NCBI RefSeq assembly: GCF_042701255.1
Contig: NZ_CP170554.1
Coordinates: 2,976,001 to 3,040,000, forward strand
Length of the DNA stretch: 64,000 nt
Direction: 5' to 3'
DNA from: Tahibacter sp042701255
GTDB taxonomy: Bacteria > Pseudomonadota > Gammaproteobacteria > Xanthomonadales > Rhodanobacteraceae
Shown: positions 34,100-45,131 of the stretch, in pieces
Numbering within the stretch: the first letter of the stretch is position 1
How the letters are laid out: each line of letters begins with the position of its first letter
The notes under the pieces: generated by a model
Databases searched by the model: none
Seen by the model: only the letters and a program-made list of their open reading frames with translations
What the model was told of the DNA's origin: nothing
Position numbers and translations under genes: made by a program

Positions 34100-36748
34100 A
34101 TGGCGGAACTAGCCAAAGAAGTCATACGCGTCAATATCGAAGACGAGATGCGGCAGAGCTATCTCGATTACGCGATGAGCGTGATCGTCGGCCGCGCCCT
34201 GCCGGACGTCCGCGACGGCCTGAAGCCCGTACATCGCCGCGTGCTTTTCGGCATGTACGAAGTCAACAACTTCTGGAACCGGCCTTACGTCAAGTGCGCA
34301 CGCATCGTCGGTGACGTGATGGGTAAATACCATCCGCACGGCGACGCTTCGATCTACGACACGCTCGTGCGCATGGCGCAGGACTTCTCGCTGCGCTATC
34401 CGCTGATCGACGGCCAGGGCAACTTCGGCTCCATCGACGGCGACGCCGCCGCGGCGATGCGTTACACCGAGTGCCGTCTGGACCGCCTCGCTTCCGAGCT
34501 GACCGCGGACATCGACAAGGAAACCGTCGATTTCCAGCCGAACTACGACGAGAAGGAATTCGAGCCGACGGTACTGCCCACGCGCGTGCCGAACCTGCTG
34601 ATCAACGGCTCGGCCGGCATCGCCGTCGGCATGGCGACGAACATTCCGCCGCACAACATCAGCGAAGTCATCGACGCGACGATCGCGCTGATCGACGATC
34701 CGGAACTCGGCATCGACGATCTCATGCGCTACGTGACCGGCCCGGACTTCCCGACCGCCGGCATCATCAACGGCGCCTCCGGCATCGTCGAAGCCTACAA
34801 GACGGGCCGTGGCCGCATCCTCGTGCGCGCCAAGACCGAGATCGAGACCGAAGCGAACGGCCGCGAGACCATCGTCGTCACGGAGTTGCCGTATCAGGTC
34901 AACAAGGCGCGGCTGATCGAGAAGATCGCCGAGCTGCACAAGGAAAAGAAGATCGAAGGCATTTCGCCCGACGGTCTGCGCGACGAGTCCGACAAGGACG
35001 GCATGCGCATCGTCATCGAAGTGCGCAAGGACACGATGGCCGACGTGCTGCTGAACAATCTGTTCCAGCAGACCCAGCTGCAGGTGACCTTCGGCATCAA
35101 CATGGTCGCGCTCGTCGACGGCCAGCCGCGCCTGCTCAGCCTCAAGGAAATCCTCGAGGCGTTCATCCGCCATCGCCGCGAAGTCGTCACGCGGCGCACG
35201 ATCTTCGAACTGCGCAAGGCGCGTGCGCGTGCGCACATCCTCGAAGGCCTGACCGTCGCGCTCGCGAACATCGACGAGATGATCGAGCTGATCAAGACGT
35301 CCGAATCGCCGCAGGTCGCACGCGAGCGCCTGCTGACGAAGCGCTGGGAGCCGGGCCTCGTGCGCGCGCTGCTCGAGGCGGCCGGCGCCGATTCCTCGCG
35401 TCCGGAAGATCTCGATCCGAGCGCCGGCCTCGGCGTCGACGGCTATCAGCTGTCGGAGATCCAGGCCAAGGAAATTCTCGAAATGCGCCTGAACCGCCTG
35501 ACCGGGCTGGAACAGGACAAGCTGACCGACGAATACAAGCAGTTGCTGACGACGATCGCCGGCCTGATCGAGATCCTGTCCGATCCGGCCGTGCTGCTCG
35601 CGCTGATCCGCGGCGAGCTCGTCGAGGTCAAGGAAGCCTACGGCGACGCGCGCCGCACGGTGATCCAGCACAGCCAGGAAGACCTCGACGTGCTCGACCT
35701 GATCGAGCCCGAGGACGTCGTCGTGACCCTTTCGCACACGGGCTACGTCAAGCGTCAGCCGATCACGACGTATCGCGCGCAGAAGCGCGGCGGCAAGGGC
35801 CGCTCGGCCACGGCCGTGAAGGAAGAAGACTTCGTCGCGCAGGTCTGGATCGTCAACACGCACGACACACTGCTGACGTTCACGAGCGCCGGCCGCGTGT
35901 TCTGGCAGAAGGTCTACCAGATTCCCGACGCCGGCCCGAACTCGCGTGGCAAGCCCATCGTCAACCTGCTGCCGCTGGAGCCCGACGAGAAGATCCAGGC
36001 CGTGCAGTCGGTGCGCGAATTCCCGGTCGACCGCTACGTGTTCTTCGCGACGCGCCAGGGCACGGTCAAGAAGACCTCGCTGGCCGACTATTCGCGTCCG
36101 CGCGCCAACGGCATCCGTGCGATCGATCTCGACGAGGGCGACGGCCTCGTCGGCGTCGCGCTGACCGACGGTTCGCGCGACGTGCTGATGTTCGCGTCCA
36201 ACGGCAAGGCCGTGCGTTTCGCCGAGGACGAAGTGCGCCCGATGGGCCGCGTCGCCCACGGCGTGCGCGGTATGCGCCTGACCGATGGTGCGGAAGTCGT
36301 GTCGCTGATCGCCGTCGACGGTGAAGGCGACATCCTGACCGCGACCGAACGCGGCTACGGCAAGCGCACGCCGCTGGAGGAATACCCGCGCAAGGGCCGC
36401 GGCACGCAGGGCGTCATCGCGATCCAGTGTTCGGACCGCAACGGCGCGCTCGTCGCGGCGGTGCAGCTCGACGACGCGCACGAGCTCATGCTCGTGTCGA
36501 ACCAGGGCACCCTCGTGCGTACGCGCGCCGCGGAAATCGCCCGCGTCGGACGCAACACCCAGGGCGTGACCCTGATCCGTCTGCCGGACACCGAGGCGCT
36601 GACCAGTGTCGTCGGTCTCGCGCAGCTCGGCGGCGAGGACGAAGCGGAAACCGACGAAGCGGCCGGCAGCGATACGCCGGCGAGGGATGCGACGGATACG
36701 GCTGCAGCGGATACGGCCGCACCGGACATCGAACCCGCAGCGGAATAA
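34100..36748 (+). CDS. gyrA: DNA gyrase subunit A
   Basis: An 882-residue full-length GyrA, the DNA breakage-reunion subunit that with GyrB introduces negative supercoils. The N-terminal domain is colinear with E. coli: catalytic Tyr122 in AAAMRYTE, and HPHGDASIYD at 78-87. In that quinolone-resistance region the residue equivalent to Ser83 is Ala83, with Ser84 next to it, and Asp87 is kept; the pattern equals that of mycobacterial GyrA. The GyrA-box is QKRGGKG, opening the C-terminal DNA-wrapping beta-pinwheel. The tail from ~840 is acidic and Asp/Ala-rich. A terminator follows 20 bases after the stop. Confidence 0.99.
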   Translation: MAELAKEVIRVNIEDEMRQSYLDYAMSVIVGRALPDVRDGLKPVHRRVLFGMYEVNNFWNRPYVKCARIVGDVMGKYHPHGDASIYDTLVRMAQDFSLRYPLIDGQGNFGSIDGDAAAAMRYTECRLDRLASELTADIDKETVDFQPNYDEKEFEPTVLPTRVPNLLINGSAGIAVGMATNIPPHNISEVIDATIALIDDPELGIDDLMRYVTGPDFPTAGIINGASGIVEAYKTGRGRILVRAKTEIETEANGRETIVVTELPYQVNKARLIEKIAELHKEKKIEGISPDGLRDESDKDGMRIVIEVRKDTMADVLLNNLFQQTQLQVTFGINMVALVDGQPRLLSLKEILEAFIRHRREVVTRRTIFELRKARARAHILEGLTVALANIDEMIELIKTSESPQVARERLLTKRWEPGLVRALLEAAGADSSRPEDLDPSAGLGVDGYQLSEIQAKEILEMRLNRLTGLEQDKLTDEYKQLLTTIAGLIEILSDPAVLLALIRGELVEVKEAYGDARRTVIQHSQEDLDVLDLIEPEDVVVTLSHTGYVKRQPITTYRAQKRGGKGRSATAVKEEDFVAQVWIVNTHDTLLTFTSAGRVFWQKVYQIPDAGPNSRGKPIVNLLPLEPDEKIQAVQSVREFPVDRYVFFATRQGTVKKTSLADYSRPRANGIRAIDLDEGDGLVGVALTDGSRDVLMFASNGKAVRFAEDEVRPMGRVAHGVRGMRLTDGAEVVSLIAVDGEGDILTATERGYGKRTPLEEYPRKGRGTQGVIAIQCSDRNGALVAAVQLDDAHELMLVSNQGTLVRTRAAEIARVGRNTQGVTLIRLPDTEALTSVVGLAQLGGEDEAETDEAAGSDTPARDATDTAAADTAAPDIEPAAE

Positions 36749-36768
36749 GCCGCGGCATCGGCGCCAAG

Positions 36769-36799
36769 AAAAAACCCGCGGCTGGTCCGCGGGTTTTTT
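36769..36799 (+). terminator. gyrA terminator
   Basis: Stem CCCGCGG/CCGCGGG with loop CTGGT, extended by A6/T6 on the two sides, so it can also act for the convergent peroxiredoxin gene. Confidence 0.92.
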
Positions 36800-36846
36800 C
36801 GTTTCAGGCGATGCGACGGCCGCGATGGCCGCGCGTCGGACGGGTG

Positions 36847-37329
36847 TCAGACACCCAGGGTCGTGAGCATGGCCTGCGCGCCGGACACCTTGAACTCGCC
36901 GGGCGCCTCGACGTTCAGTGCCTTGACCGTGCCGTCCTCGGCGTACAGCGCGAAGCGCTTGGAGCGCAGGCCCATGCCGAATGCGGTCGCGTCCATTTCC
37001 AGGCCCAGCGCGCGCGCCAGGTTGGCATTGCCGTCGGCGAGCATGATCAGCGACTCGGGCACGTGCTGATCCTGGGCCCAGGCTTTCATGACGTAGGCGT
37101 CGTTGACCGCCATGCAGGCGACGTCGATGCCCTGACTCTGGAACTTTTCCAGATTTTCCACATAGCTCGGAAGGTGCTTGGCCGAACAGGTCGGCGTGAA
37201 TGCGCCCGGTACCGAGAACAGTACGACCTTGCGGCCGGAGAAGATCTCGTCGGTGGTGATGGCCTGTACGCCGTCCTTGAGCACGTTGAGCGTGATCGAC
37301 GGAATGCGTGCGCCGACTTCGATGGTCAT
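36847..37329 (-). CDS. Peroxiredoxin, Prx5-like
   Basis: A 160-residue thiol peroxidase of the Prx5 (AhpE/PMP20-like) group. The peroxidatic site is PGAFTPTCS with Cys48. It lacks a fused glutaredoxin domain, so glutathione or thioredoxin must be supplied separately. It ends near the gyrA terminator and is convergent with gyrA. The ATG at 37329 starts the family-typical MTIEVGARIP; the open frame upstream is Arg-rich and non-coding. Confidence 0.93.
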   Translation of the reverse strand: MTIEVGARIPSITLNVLKDGVQAITTDEIFSGRKVVLFSVPGAFTPTCSAKHLPSYVENLEKFQSQGIDVACMAVNDAYVMKAWAQDQHVPESLIMLADGNANLARALGLEMDATAFGMGLRSKRFALYAEDGTVKALNVEAPGEFKVSGAQAMLTTLGV

Positions 37330-37539
37330 GCGATACCTCGGTAACGAGCGGAGAGGGTGCCGATCATAGCCCTTCCCACCGGCTGCGCCAGCGGCGTCTT
37401 CGCCGTCGCGGCGCCGCGGCGAACCGCCGCGGCCGGCGCGGATGCGACAGCAAGGCGGCTTCCCTTGAAAGCGATCCGGCGGCACCTATCTACCGGGCCA
37501 TGGCGCAATCGCCGCGCCGAACCCATTCGAGGAGACCGC

Positions 37540-37989
37540 ATGAACATTTCGCGCAATTACCGTTGGAACGTGCCGTCGGGCTTTCAGGACGAGATCAAGC
37601 AGGCCTTCGAGCGCCTGTTCAATCCCGAGGAAGCCGACCAGTCCAACGTCGTCACCAGCCAGTGGACGCCGCGCGTGGACATCCGTGAGGAAGACAAGCG
37701 TTTCGTGATCCTGGCCGACGTCCCCGGCGTCGATCCGGCCGCGATCGAGATCCAGATGGACAAGGGGATTTTGTCGATCAGGGGCGAACGCAAGAACGAC
37801 GCCGCCGAGCAGAACGGCAAGCTGAGCCGCAGCGAGCGCAGTCAGGGCGTGTTCTACCGCCGCTTCGCGCTGCCCGACAGCGCCGATGCCGACGGCATCA
37901 CCGCGACCGGCAAGCTCGGCGTACTGGAAATCTCGATTCCCAAGCGCCCGGAAAGCTCGCCGCGCCGCATCAACATCTCGGCGCACTGA
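37540..37989 (+). CDS. Small heat-shock protein, Hsp20/alpha-crystallin family
   Basis: A 149-residue holdase chaperone. The alpha-crystallin domain spans about residues 42-135 (PRVDIREEDKRFVILADVPG, ISIRGERK-like LSIRGERKN, FYRRFALPD, GVLEISIPK) and ends in a short tail with the I-x-I-like INI. It starts after GGAGACCGC. It binds unfolding proteins during stress without ATP and probably cooperates with the DnaJ-like protein encoded just downstream. A heat-shock promoter could not be assigned by eye. Confidence 0.95.
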   Translation: MNISRNYRWNVPSGFQDEIKQAFERLFNPEEADQSNVVTSQWTPRVDIREEDKRFVILADVPGVDPAAIEIQMDKGILSIRGERKNDAAEQNGKLSRSERSQGVFYRRFALPDSADADGITATGKLGVLEISIPKRPESSPRRINISAH

Positions 37990-38163
37990 GACGCCTGCCG
38001 GAGTGCCGGCGGATCTCCGCAGCGCGGAGTCCTGCTTCCTGATCCAGCGCCCGCGGCGGAGCAATCCGCCGCGGGCTTGTTCGTTTGGCGGCCGGGCGAT
38101 TACTGTTGCACGGCTCGCCGGGCCGCAGTCGTCCAGGCCGACCGAAACCGTTAGGTAGACCGC

Positions 38164-39036
38164 ATGCAGTTCAAGGATTACTACGAGACCTTGGGCGTCA
38201 AGCCCGATGCGAGCGAAGCGGAGCTCAAGAGCGCGTTCCGCAAGCTCGCGCGCAAATACCATCCCGACGTCAGCAAGGAAGCCGGCGCCGAAGACAAGTT
38301 CAAGGCCGTCAACGAGGCCTACGAAGCGCTCAAGGATCCAGAGAAGCGCCGCGAATACGACGCGCTGCGCGCGCGCGGCTACAAGCCCGGCGACGAATTC
38401 CAGCCGCCGCCGGATTTCGGCGGCTTCGGTGGTTTCGGCGGCGGTGGCGGCGGCGGAAACGGCGGCGAGGGATTCAGCGACTTCTTCGAATCCCTGTTCG
38501 GCCGCAGCGGCGCGCGCGCCAACACCGGACCGCGCCGCGGTCAGGATCTGCGCGCGCATGCGGCCATCGATCTGGAGACCGCGTTCACCGGCGGCACGCA
38601 GCGGCTGGAACTCAACGGCGAGAAGCTCGACGTGACGATTCCGCCGGGCATCCTGCCGGGCCAGACCATCCGGCTGCGCGGCAAGGGCTATCCGGGCCGC
38701 AACGGCGCGCCGGCCGGCGACGTGCTGCTGGAGATCCAGCTGCGGCCGCATCCGCGCTTCCAGCTCGACGGCCGCGACGTCACGGTCAAGCTCGCGATCG
38801 CGCCCTGGGACGCGGCACTCGGCGCGACGGTCAAGGTGCCGACCCTGGCCGGCGAGGTCGATCTCAAGATTCCGGCCGGCTCCGATTCCGGCCGCAAGAT
38901 GCGCCTCAAGGGCCGCGGCATGCCCGGCGGCGAAACCGGCGATCAGTACGTCGTGCTCGACGTGCGCGCGCCGGCCGCCCACAACGATGCGCAGCGCGAC
39001 GCCTATGCGCGTCTGCGCGAGGCGTTCGAGGGCTGA
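38164..39036 (+). CDS. cbpA: DnaJ-type co-chaperone, CbpA-like
   Basis: A 290-residue curved-DNA-binding-protein-A-type DnaJ. The J domain (residues 4-70) has the HPD motif (33-35) that triggers DnaK ATP hydrolysis. A Gly/Phe linker follows (FGGFGGFGGGGGGGNGG), then two beta-sandwich substrate-binding domains, with no zinc-finger, as in CbpA/DjlA class B proteins. The distance to hsp20 is 174 bases on the same strand. Downstream lies an unusual 13-bp tandem repeat (39126-39216) and then a terminator. Confidence 0.93.
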   Translation: MQFKDYYETLGVKPDASEAELKSAFRKLARKYHPDVSKEAGAEDKFKAVNEAYEALKDPEKRREYDALRARGYKPGDEFQPPPDFGGFGGFGGGGGGGNGGEGFSDFFESLFGRSGARANTGPRRGQDLRAHAAIDLETAFTGGTQRLELNGEKLDVTIPPGILPGQTIRLRGKGYPGRNGAPAGDVLLEIQLRPHPRFQLDGRDVTVKLAIAPWDAALGATVKVPTLAGEVDLKIPAGSDSGRKMRLKGRGMPGGETGDQYVVLDVRAPAAHNDAQRDAYARLREAFEG

Positions 39037-39125
39037 TCCGTGTCCTGCGGTCGCCGCGTGGCGGCGCATAGCAGGCGCGCAGTCTCGCGTACGCACGATT
39101 GCGACATCGATGCGCAGAGAACACA

Positions 39126-39216
39126 CGCAGAAACGACGCGCAGAAACGACGCGCAGAAACGACGCGCAGAAACGACGCGCAGAAACGACGCGCAGAAACG
39201 ACGCGCAGAAACGACG
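39126..39216. repeat. Seven tandem copies of a 13-bp unit
   Basis: Unit CGCAGAAACGACG repeated seven times without mismatch (starts 39126, 39139, 39152, 39165, 39178, 39191, 39204), in the untranslated space after cbpA and just before a terminator. Its length, 13, is not a multiple of three. It is a minisatellite likely to vary in copy number between strains. Confidence 0.97.
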
Positions 39217-39246
39217 AAGGGAGCCCGAGGGCTCCCTTCGCGTTTT
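39215..39246. terminator. Bidirectional terminator between cbpA and pilH
   Basis: An 11-bp perfect stem CGAAGGGAGCC/GGCTCCCTTCG with a 4-base loop, followed on the plus strand by CGTTTT. It separates the convergent cbpA and pilH genes. Confidence 0.85.
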
Positions 39247-39263
39247 GACGCATGGACTGCCGT

Positions 39264-39629
39264 TTACTTCGGCAGCAGCTCGTTGATGACCTTCGTCAGC
39301 TCGGCTTCGTTGATCGGCTTCGTCACGTAAGCCTTGGCGCCCTGGCGCATGCCCCAGACCTTGTCGGTTTCCTGGTCCTTCGTCGTCACGAGGATGATCG
39401 GAATGTGACTGGTCTTGGCTTCGCGCGAGATCGTGCGCGTGGCCTGGAAGCCGTTCAAATTCGGCATGACCACGTCCATGAGGATCAGGTCGGGAATTTC
39501 GCGCTTGGCGACTTCGACTCCGGCGGCGCCGTCTTCGGCCGTGATGATTTCGTGGCCCATTTTCTCGACGATGCGTTTGAGGCCCAGCAGCTGCGACTGG
39601 GAATCGTCGACGATCAGAATTCGCGCCAT
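39264..39629 (-). CDS. pilH: Twitching-motility response regulator PilH
   Basis: A 121-residue single-domain CheY-like regulator. Asp52 in LILMDVVMPNLNG accepts phosphate; the acidic pair is VDDS near the start, Thr/Lys positions are VTTKD and YVTKP. Sequence matches PilH of Xanthomonas/Pseudomonas, which with PilG and ChpA controls type IV pilus retraction (the sequence GFQATRTISRE is characteristic). The other pil-chp genes are not in the window, which is usual: pilG/pilH genes can be separate from chpA in some genomes. No output domain. Confidence 0.9.
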   Translation of the reverse strand: MARILIVDDSQSQLLGLKRIVEKMGHEIITAEDGAAGVEVAKREIPDLILMDVVMPNLNGFQATRTISREAKTSHIPIILVTTKDQETDKVWGMRQGAKAYVTKPINEAELTKVINELLPK

Positions 39630-39770
39630 GGTTGCTCTGTCACCCCTGTAGGCCGCGATGCGGCCGGATCATTCTACCGGCGGGCGATGGCTTGGCAACA
39701 GCAAGCGCCCGTCTTGTTCTTGTTCGGATACGTCGCCGCCGTGGCGGACTGGTCTGGCCAGGGGCGGACG

Positions 39771-40769
39771 TCAGCCGATGTTTACCAGAGTTCGGCCGAG
39801 GGAGCCACCCGCGAGCATGCCGTCGAACACCGTCGGCAGCTGTTCCAGGGTGACTTCGCGCGTGCAGATCGTCTCCAGGGTATCGGGCTTCCAGTCGCCG
39901 GCCAGGCGCTCCCAGATGCGCTCGCGCGTGGTCCGCGCGGTGCCGGCCGAGGCGATGCCGAGCAGGCTCACGCCGCGGATGATGAAGGGCATGACCGTCG
40001 TGGCGAGATCGTGGCCCGCGGCGAGGCCGCAGCTCGCGATGTTGCCGTAGGGATGGATCACGCGCGTGAGGCCGGCGAGCATCTCGCTGCCGACGTTGTC
40101 GATCGCGCCGGCCCAGCGGCTGGTCTCCAGCGGACGCTGACCCCAGTGCAGATCCTTGCGCGAAATGCACTGGCGCGCACCGAGACCGATCAGCCAGTCG
40201 AACTGCTCGACCTTGCCGGTGATCGCATGCGCTTCGTAGCCGGCCTTGGCCAGGATCGCGATCGCGAGCGAGCCGACGCCGCCGCTCGCGCCGGTCACGA
40301 CGACCGGGCCCTGGTCCGGATGCTGTTCGTTCTGTTCCATGCGGTACAGCGACAGCGCCGCGGTGAAGCCCGCGGTGCCGAGGATCATGCTTTCGCGCAA
40401 GGTGAGCCCGGACGGCAGCGGTATGGCCCACTGCGCGGGCAGCCGCGCGTATTCGGCATAGCCGCCGTCGCGCGTCTCGCTGAGGCCCGAGCCGGTGCAC
40501 AGCACCGCATCGCCTTCGCGCAGGCGCGCATCGGTGGAGGCGACCACGTAGCCGGCCACGTCGATACCGCCGTTCATCGGGTACTGGCGCAGGATCTTGC
40601 CCTTGCCGGTGCCGGCCAGCGCGTCCTTGTAGTTGACGCTGGAGTGGGCGACCTTGATGACGATTTCGCCCGGCGAAAGCTGGTCCAGATTCAACGACTC
40701 CAACCCGGCGCGATAACCCTGGGCGTCGTTGTGGATGCGGAAGGCGCGGAAAGGCGCGGCAATGGACAT
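39771..40769 (-). CDS. YhdH/YhfP-type quinone oxidoreductase (acrylyl-CoA reductase-like)
   Basis: A 332-residue zinc-free medium-chain dehydrogenase. NADPH-binding Rossmann motif VVVTGASGGVGSLAIAIL, GroES-like N-terminal domain with SSVNYKDALAGTGKG, and GGIDVAGYV. Length and order match the YhdH/AcuI family, which reduces acrylyl-CoA or quinones with NADPH. The ATG at 40769 precedes MSIAAPFRAF; upstream in-frame codons look non-coding. It follows pilH with 140 bases between, and a methyltransferase gene precedes it on the same strand. Confidence 0.9.
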   Translation of the reverse strand: MSIAAPFRAFRIHNDAQGYRAGLESLNLDQLSPGEIVIKVAHSSVNYKDALAGTGKGKILRQYPMNGGIDVAGYVVASTDARLREGDAVLCTGSGLSETRDGGYAEYARLPAQWAIPLPSGLTLRESMILGTAGFTAALSLYRMEQNEQHPDQGPVVVTGASGGVGSLAIAILAKAGYEAHAITGKVEQFDWLIGLGARQCISRKDLHWGQRPLETSRWAGAIDNVGSEMLAGLTRVIHPYGNIASCGLAAGHDLATTVMPFIIRGVSLLGIASAGTARTTRERIWERLAGDWKPDTLETICTREVTLEQLPTVFDGMLAGGSLGRTLVNIG

Positions 40770-40899
40770 GGTGACGGTCCCGGCGGTGAAGTAGTCGTCT
40801 AGTTTGCGAGACTCGCGCGGCCGGTACAAATCGTCGCGACGTCGGCAGTCGCGGCGGAATGTTCCGGCAGTGCGCGTCGCGGCGATGTCGCGCGTGCGC

Positions 40900-41777
40900 T
40901 CACGACGCCGGTGCCGCGGTATCGGATTCGAGCAGCACGATGGCCGACATGCGCCGGCCGGCTTCGACCTTGCGCCGTGGCTGGAACCACGACAGCACGC
41001 GCCAGAGCCACGCGGCCGCGGGTTTGCGATTCAGACGCCAGGCCTCGTCCCAGGTCGAGCGGAATTCGGCCTCGCGCCAGCCGTAGGGCGCGAAGAACGC
41101 GGTGCCTTCGCGCGGGCCGAAGCGGAACGGTGCATTGCCCTGCTGTACGGCATGGCCCCAGCTGTTGGCGACGAAGCGCAGCAGCGCCGGCGAGGCGAGA
41201 TCGGCCACCCACCAGCGCGCCCGGGCGACGTCGTGCAGATCGCGCGCGAGCGCGGCGACGTCGTCGGCTTCGAGATAGATCAGCAGGCCTTCGGTGATGA
41301 CGAGCACCGGACCTTCCGCGGATGCCTGCGCGAACACCTCGCGGCGGCGCTGCGCGTCGCGCAGGTCGGCGGCGATGAATTCGAGGCGGCAGCGCGGCGT
41401 TTCCTGCGCCATGTGCTCGCGGAAATAATCGACCATCTCGGGCATGTCGACGTGCAGCCAGCGCAGGCCGGACGGCAGATCCAGTCGGTACGGACGCGCG
41501 TCGAGGCCGGCCGCGAGATTGAGCACGGTCTTCGCGCCGGCGGCCACGCAGCGCTGCAGGATCTCGTCCATGACGGTCACGCGCACGACCAGCGGCCAGG
41601 CCATGGAGCGGCCGTTCGGCATGGCCTTGACGATGGCCTCGCCGCGCGCGCGCCGCCGAGGCGGCGCGCATACGGATCGTGGAACAGTGCGTCGGGCCGG
41701 TCGCTTTCCATCGCGCGATAGATCGCGACCCAGAGGGCGGTGTCGGAGACGTTGCGGATCGGCGATGCCTCGCTCAT
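40900..41777 (-). pseudogene. SAM-dependent methyltransferase, frame broken at a CG tract
   Basis: A class I methyltransferase of the leucine carboxyl methyltransferase-like/TIGR00027 family. The start at 41777 gives MSEASPIRNVSDTALWVAIY and DPYARRLGG; downstream, in another frame, follow VLNLAAGLDARPYRLDLPSG (SAM motif I), VITEGLLIYLE (motif typical of the family) and the C-terminal part. The frames switch at the (CG)5C tract 41643-41653; deleting one CG unit gives …GGARGEAIVKAMPNGRS… and one 291-residue protein. The part read from an internal ATG at 41622 would lack the first third. Could be a real null, a phase-variable gene or a sequencing error. Confidence 0.75.
41643..41653 (-). repeat. 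(CG)5C tract at the methyltransferase frameshift
   Basis: Same 11-base tract as at 32366. Removing one CG unit, or adding two, restores the frame of the methyltransferase gene. Confidence 0.75.
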
Positions 41778-42010
41778 GAGCGTCTCCGGCGGTGGAAGCT
41801 GGCCGTCATTGTGGCGCAAGCGCCGTCGGGTTGCCGCAGCGATCTCTCGCATCCGCTGTGCGTTGTCGGCGGCAGCGGCGCGAACATCGGATCGACTGTA
41901 CTTCGCATCGACGGCGCAGAACCCGAAAACGCCGAACGCCGGCAGCGCCGGCGTTCGGTGGTGTTGCCGAGAGCGCTGCCGGCGCGGACGTTCCGCGCCG
42001 GCAGCGAAGC

Positions 42011-43435
<1,425 letters not shown>

Positions 43436-43525
43436 CTTGGGTTCCCGGGGAGATGTTCAGTGTCGGCATCTGCCGGCGCGCGGCCCCGTCTGCAAGGGGC
43501 CGAATCCGACGCCGGCGTGGCCGTT

Positions 43526-43906
43526 TCAGTCGGCTGCCGCCGGCGGCAGCTGCGCGGCGAGCTTCTGCAGGTAGTCGCCGTGCGCGGCGAACAGCGCCTT
43601 GGCCTTCTCGAGCGTCGCGAGGCAGCTTTCCTTGGTCGGGTTGTGGTCGACCTCGGCGGGCGCTTCGGACTTGAGCTGGTAGTGCGCGAGCACGCGCTGC
43701 ATGGACAGCGCGATCGGCGACTCGGTCAGTTCGCGGTAGGCGCTGCTGAATTCCTTGTGCTCGTAGTCGCAGTTGCCGATGTCGATCGTCGACAGCGCGT
43801 CGAACTGCCGGAGGATCTCGACCACGCGGGTGCGGTCCGCCTCGCCGGGCGCCGCGGTCGCGGCGCCGGCGAGGCCGAGCAGGGCAAGCAGCAGCGTCGC
43901 GCGCAT
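43526..43906 (-). CDS. Small exported protein of unknown function inside the suc operon
   Basis: A 126-residue protein with signal peptide MRATLLLALLGLAGAATAAP. The mature part is helical with two Cys (IGNCDYEHKE, KESCLATLEKAKALF), probably a disulfide in the periplasm. Only two bases separate it from the sucB stop, so it is translated in the suc operon. I do not recognise the family, and an exported protein among cytoplasmic TCA genes is unexpected. Confidence 0.8.
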   Translation of the reverse strand: MRATLLLALLGLAGAATAAPGEADRTRVVEILRQFDALSTIDIGNCDYEHKEFSSAYRELTESPIALSMQRVLAHYQLKSEAPAEVDHNPTKESCLATLEKAKALFAAHGDYLQKLAAQLPPAAAD

Positions 43907-43908
43907 GC

Positions 43909-45126
<1,218 letters not shown>

Positions 45127-45131
45127 TTTTC

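Noticed and set aside
34109..36481. Long minus-strand open frame opposite gyrA
   Set aside because: Mirror of the gyrA codon pattern; no ribosome site or motif.
39126..39216. CRISPR array
   Set aside because: Units are 13 bp and contiguous, with no spacers or cas genes.
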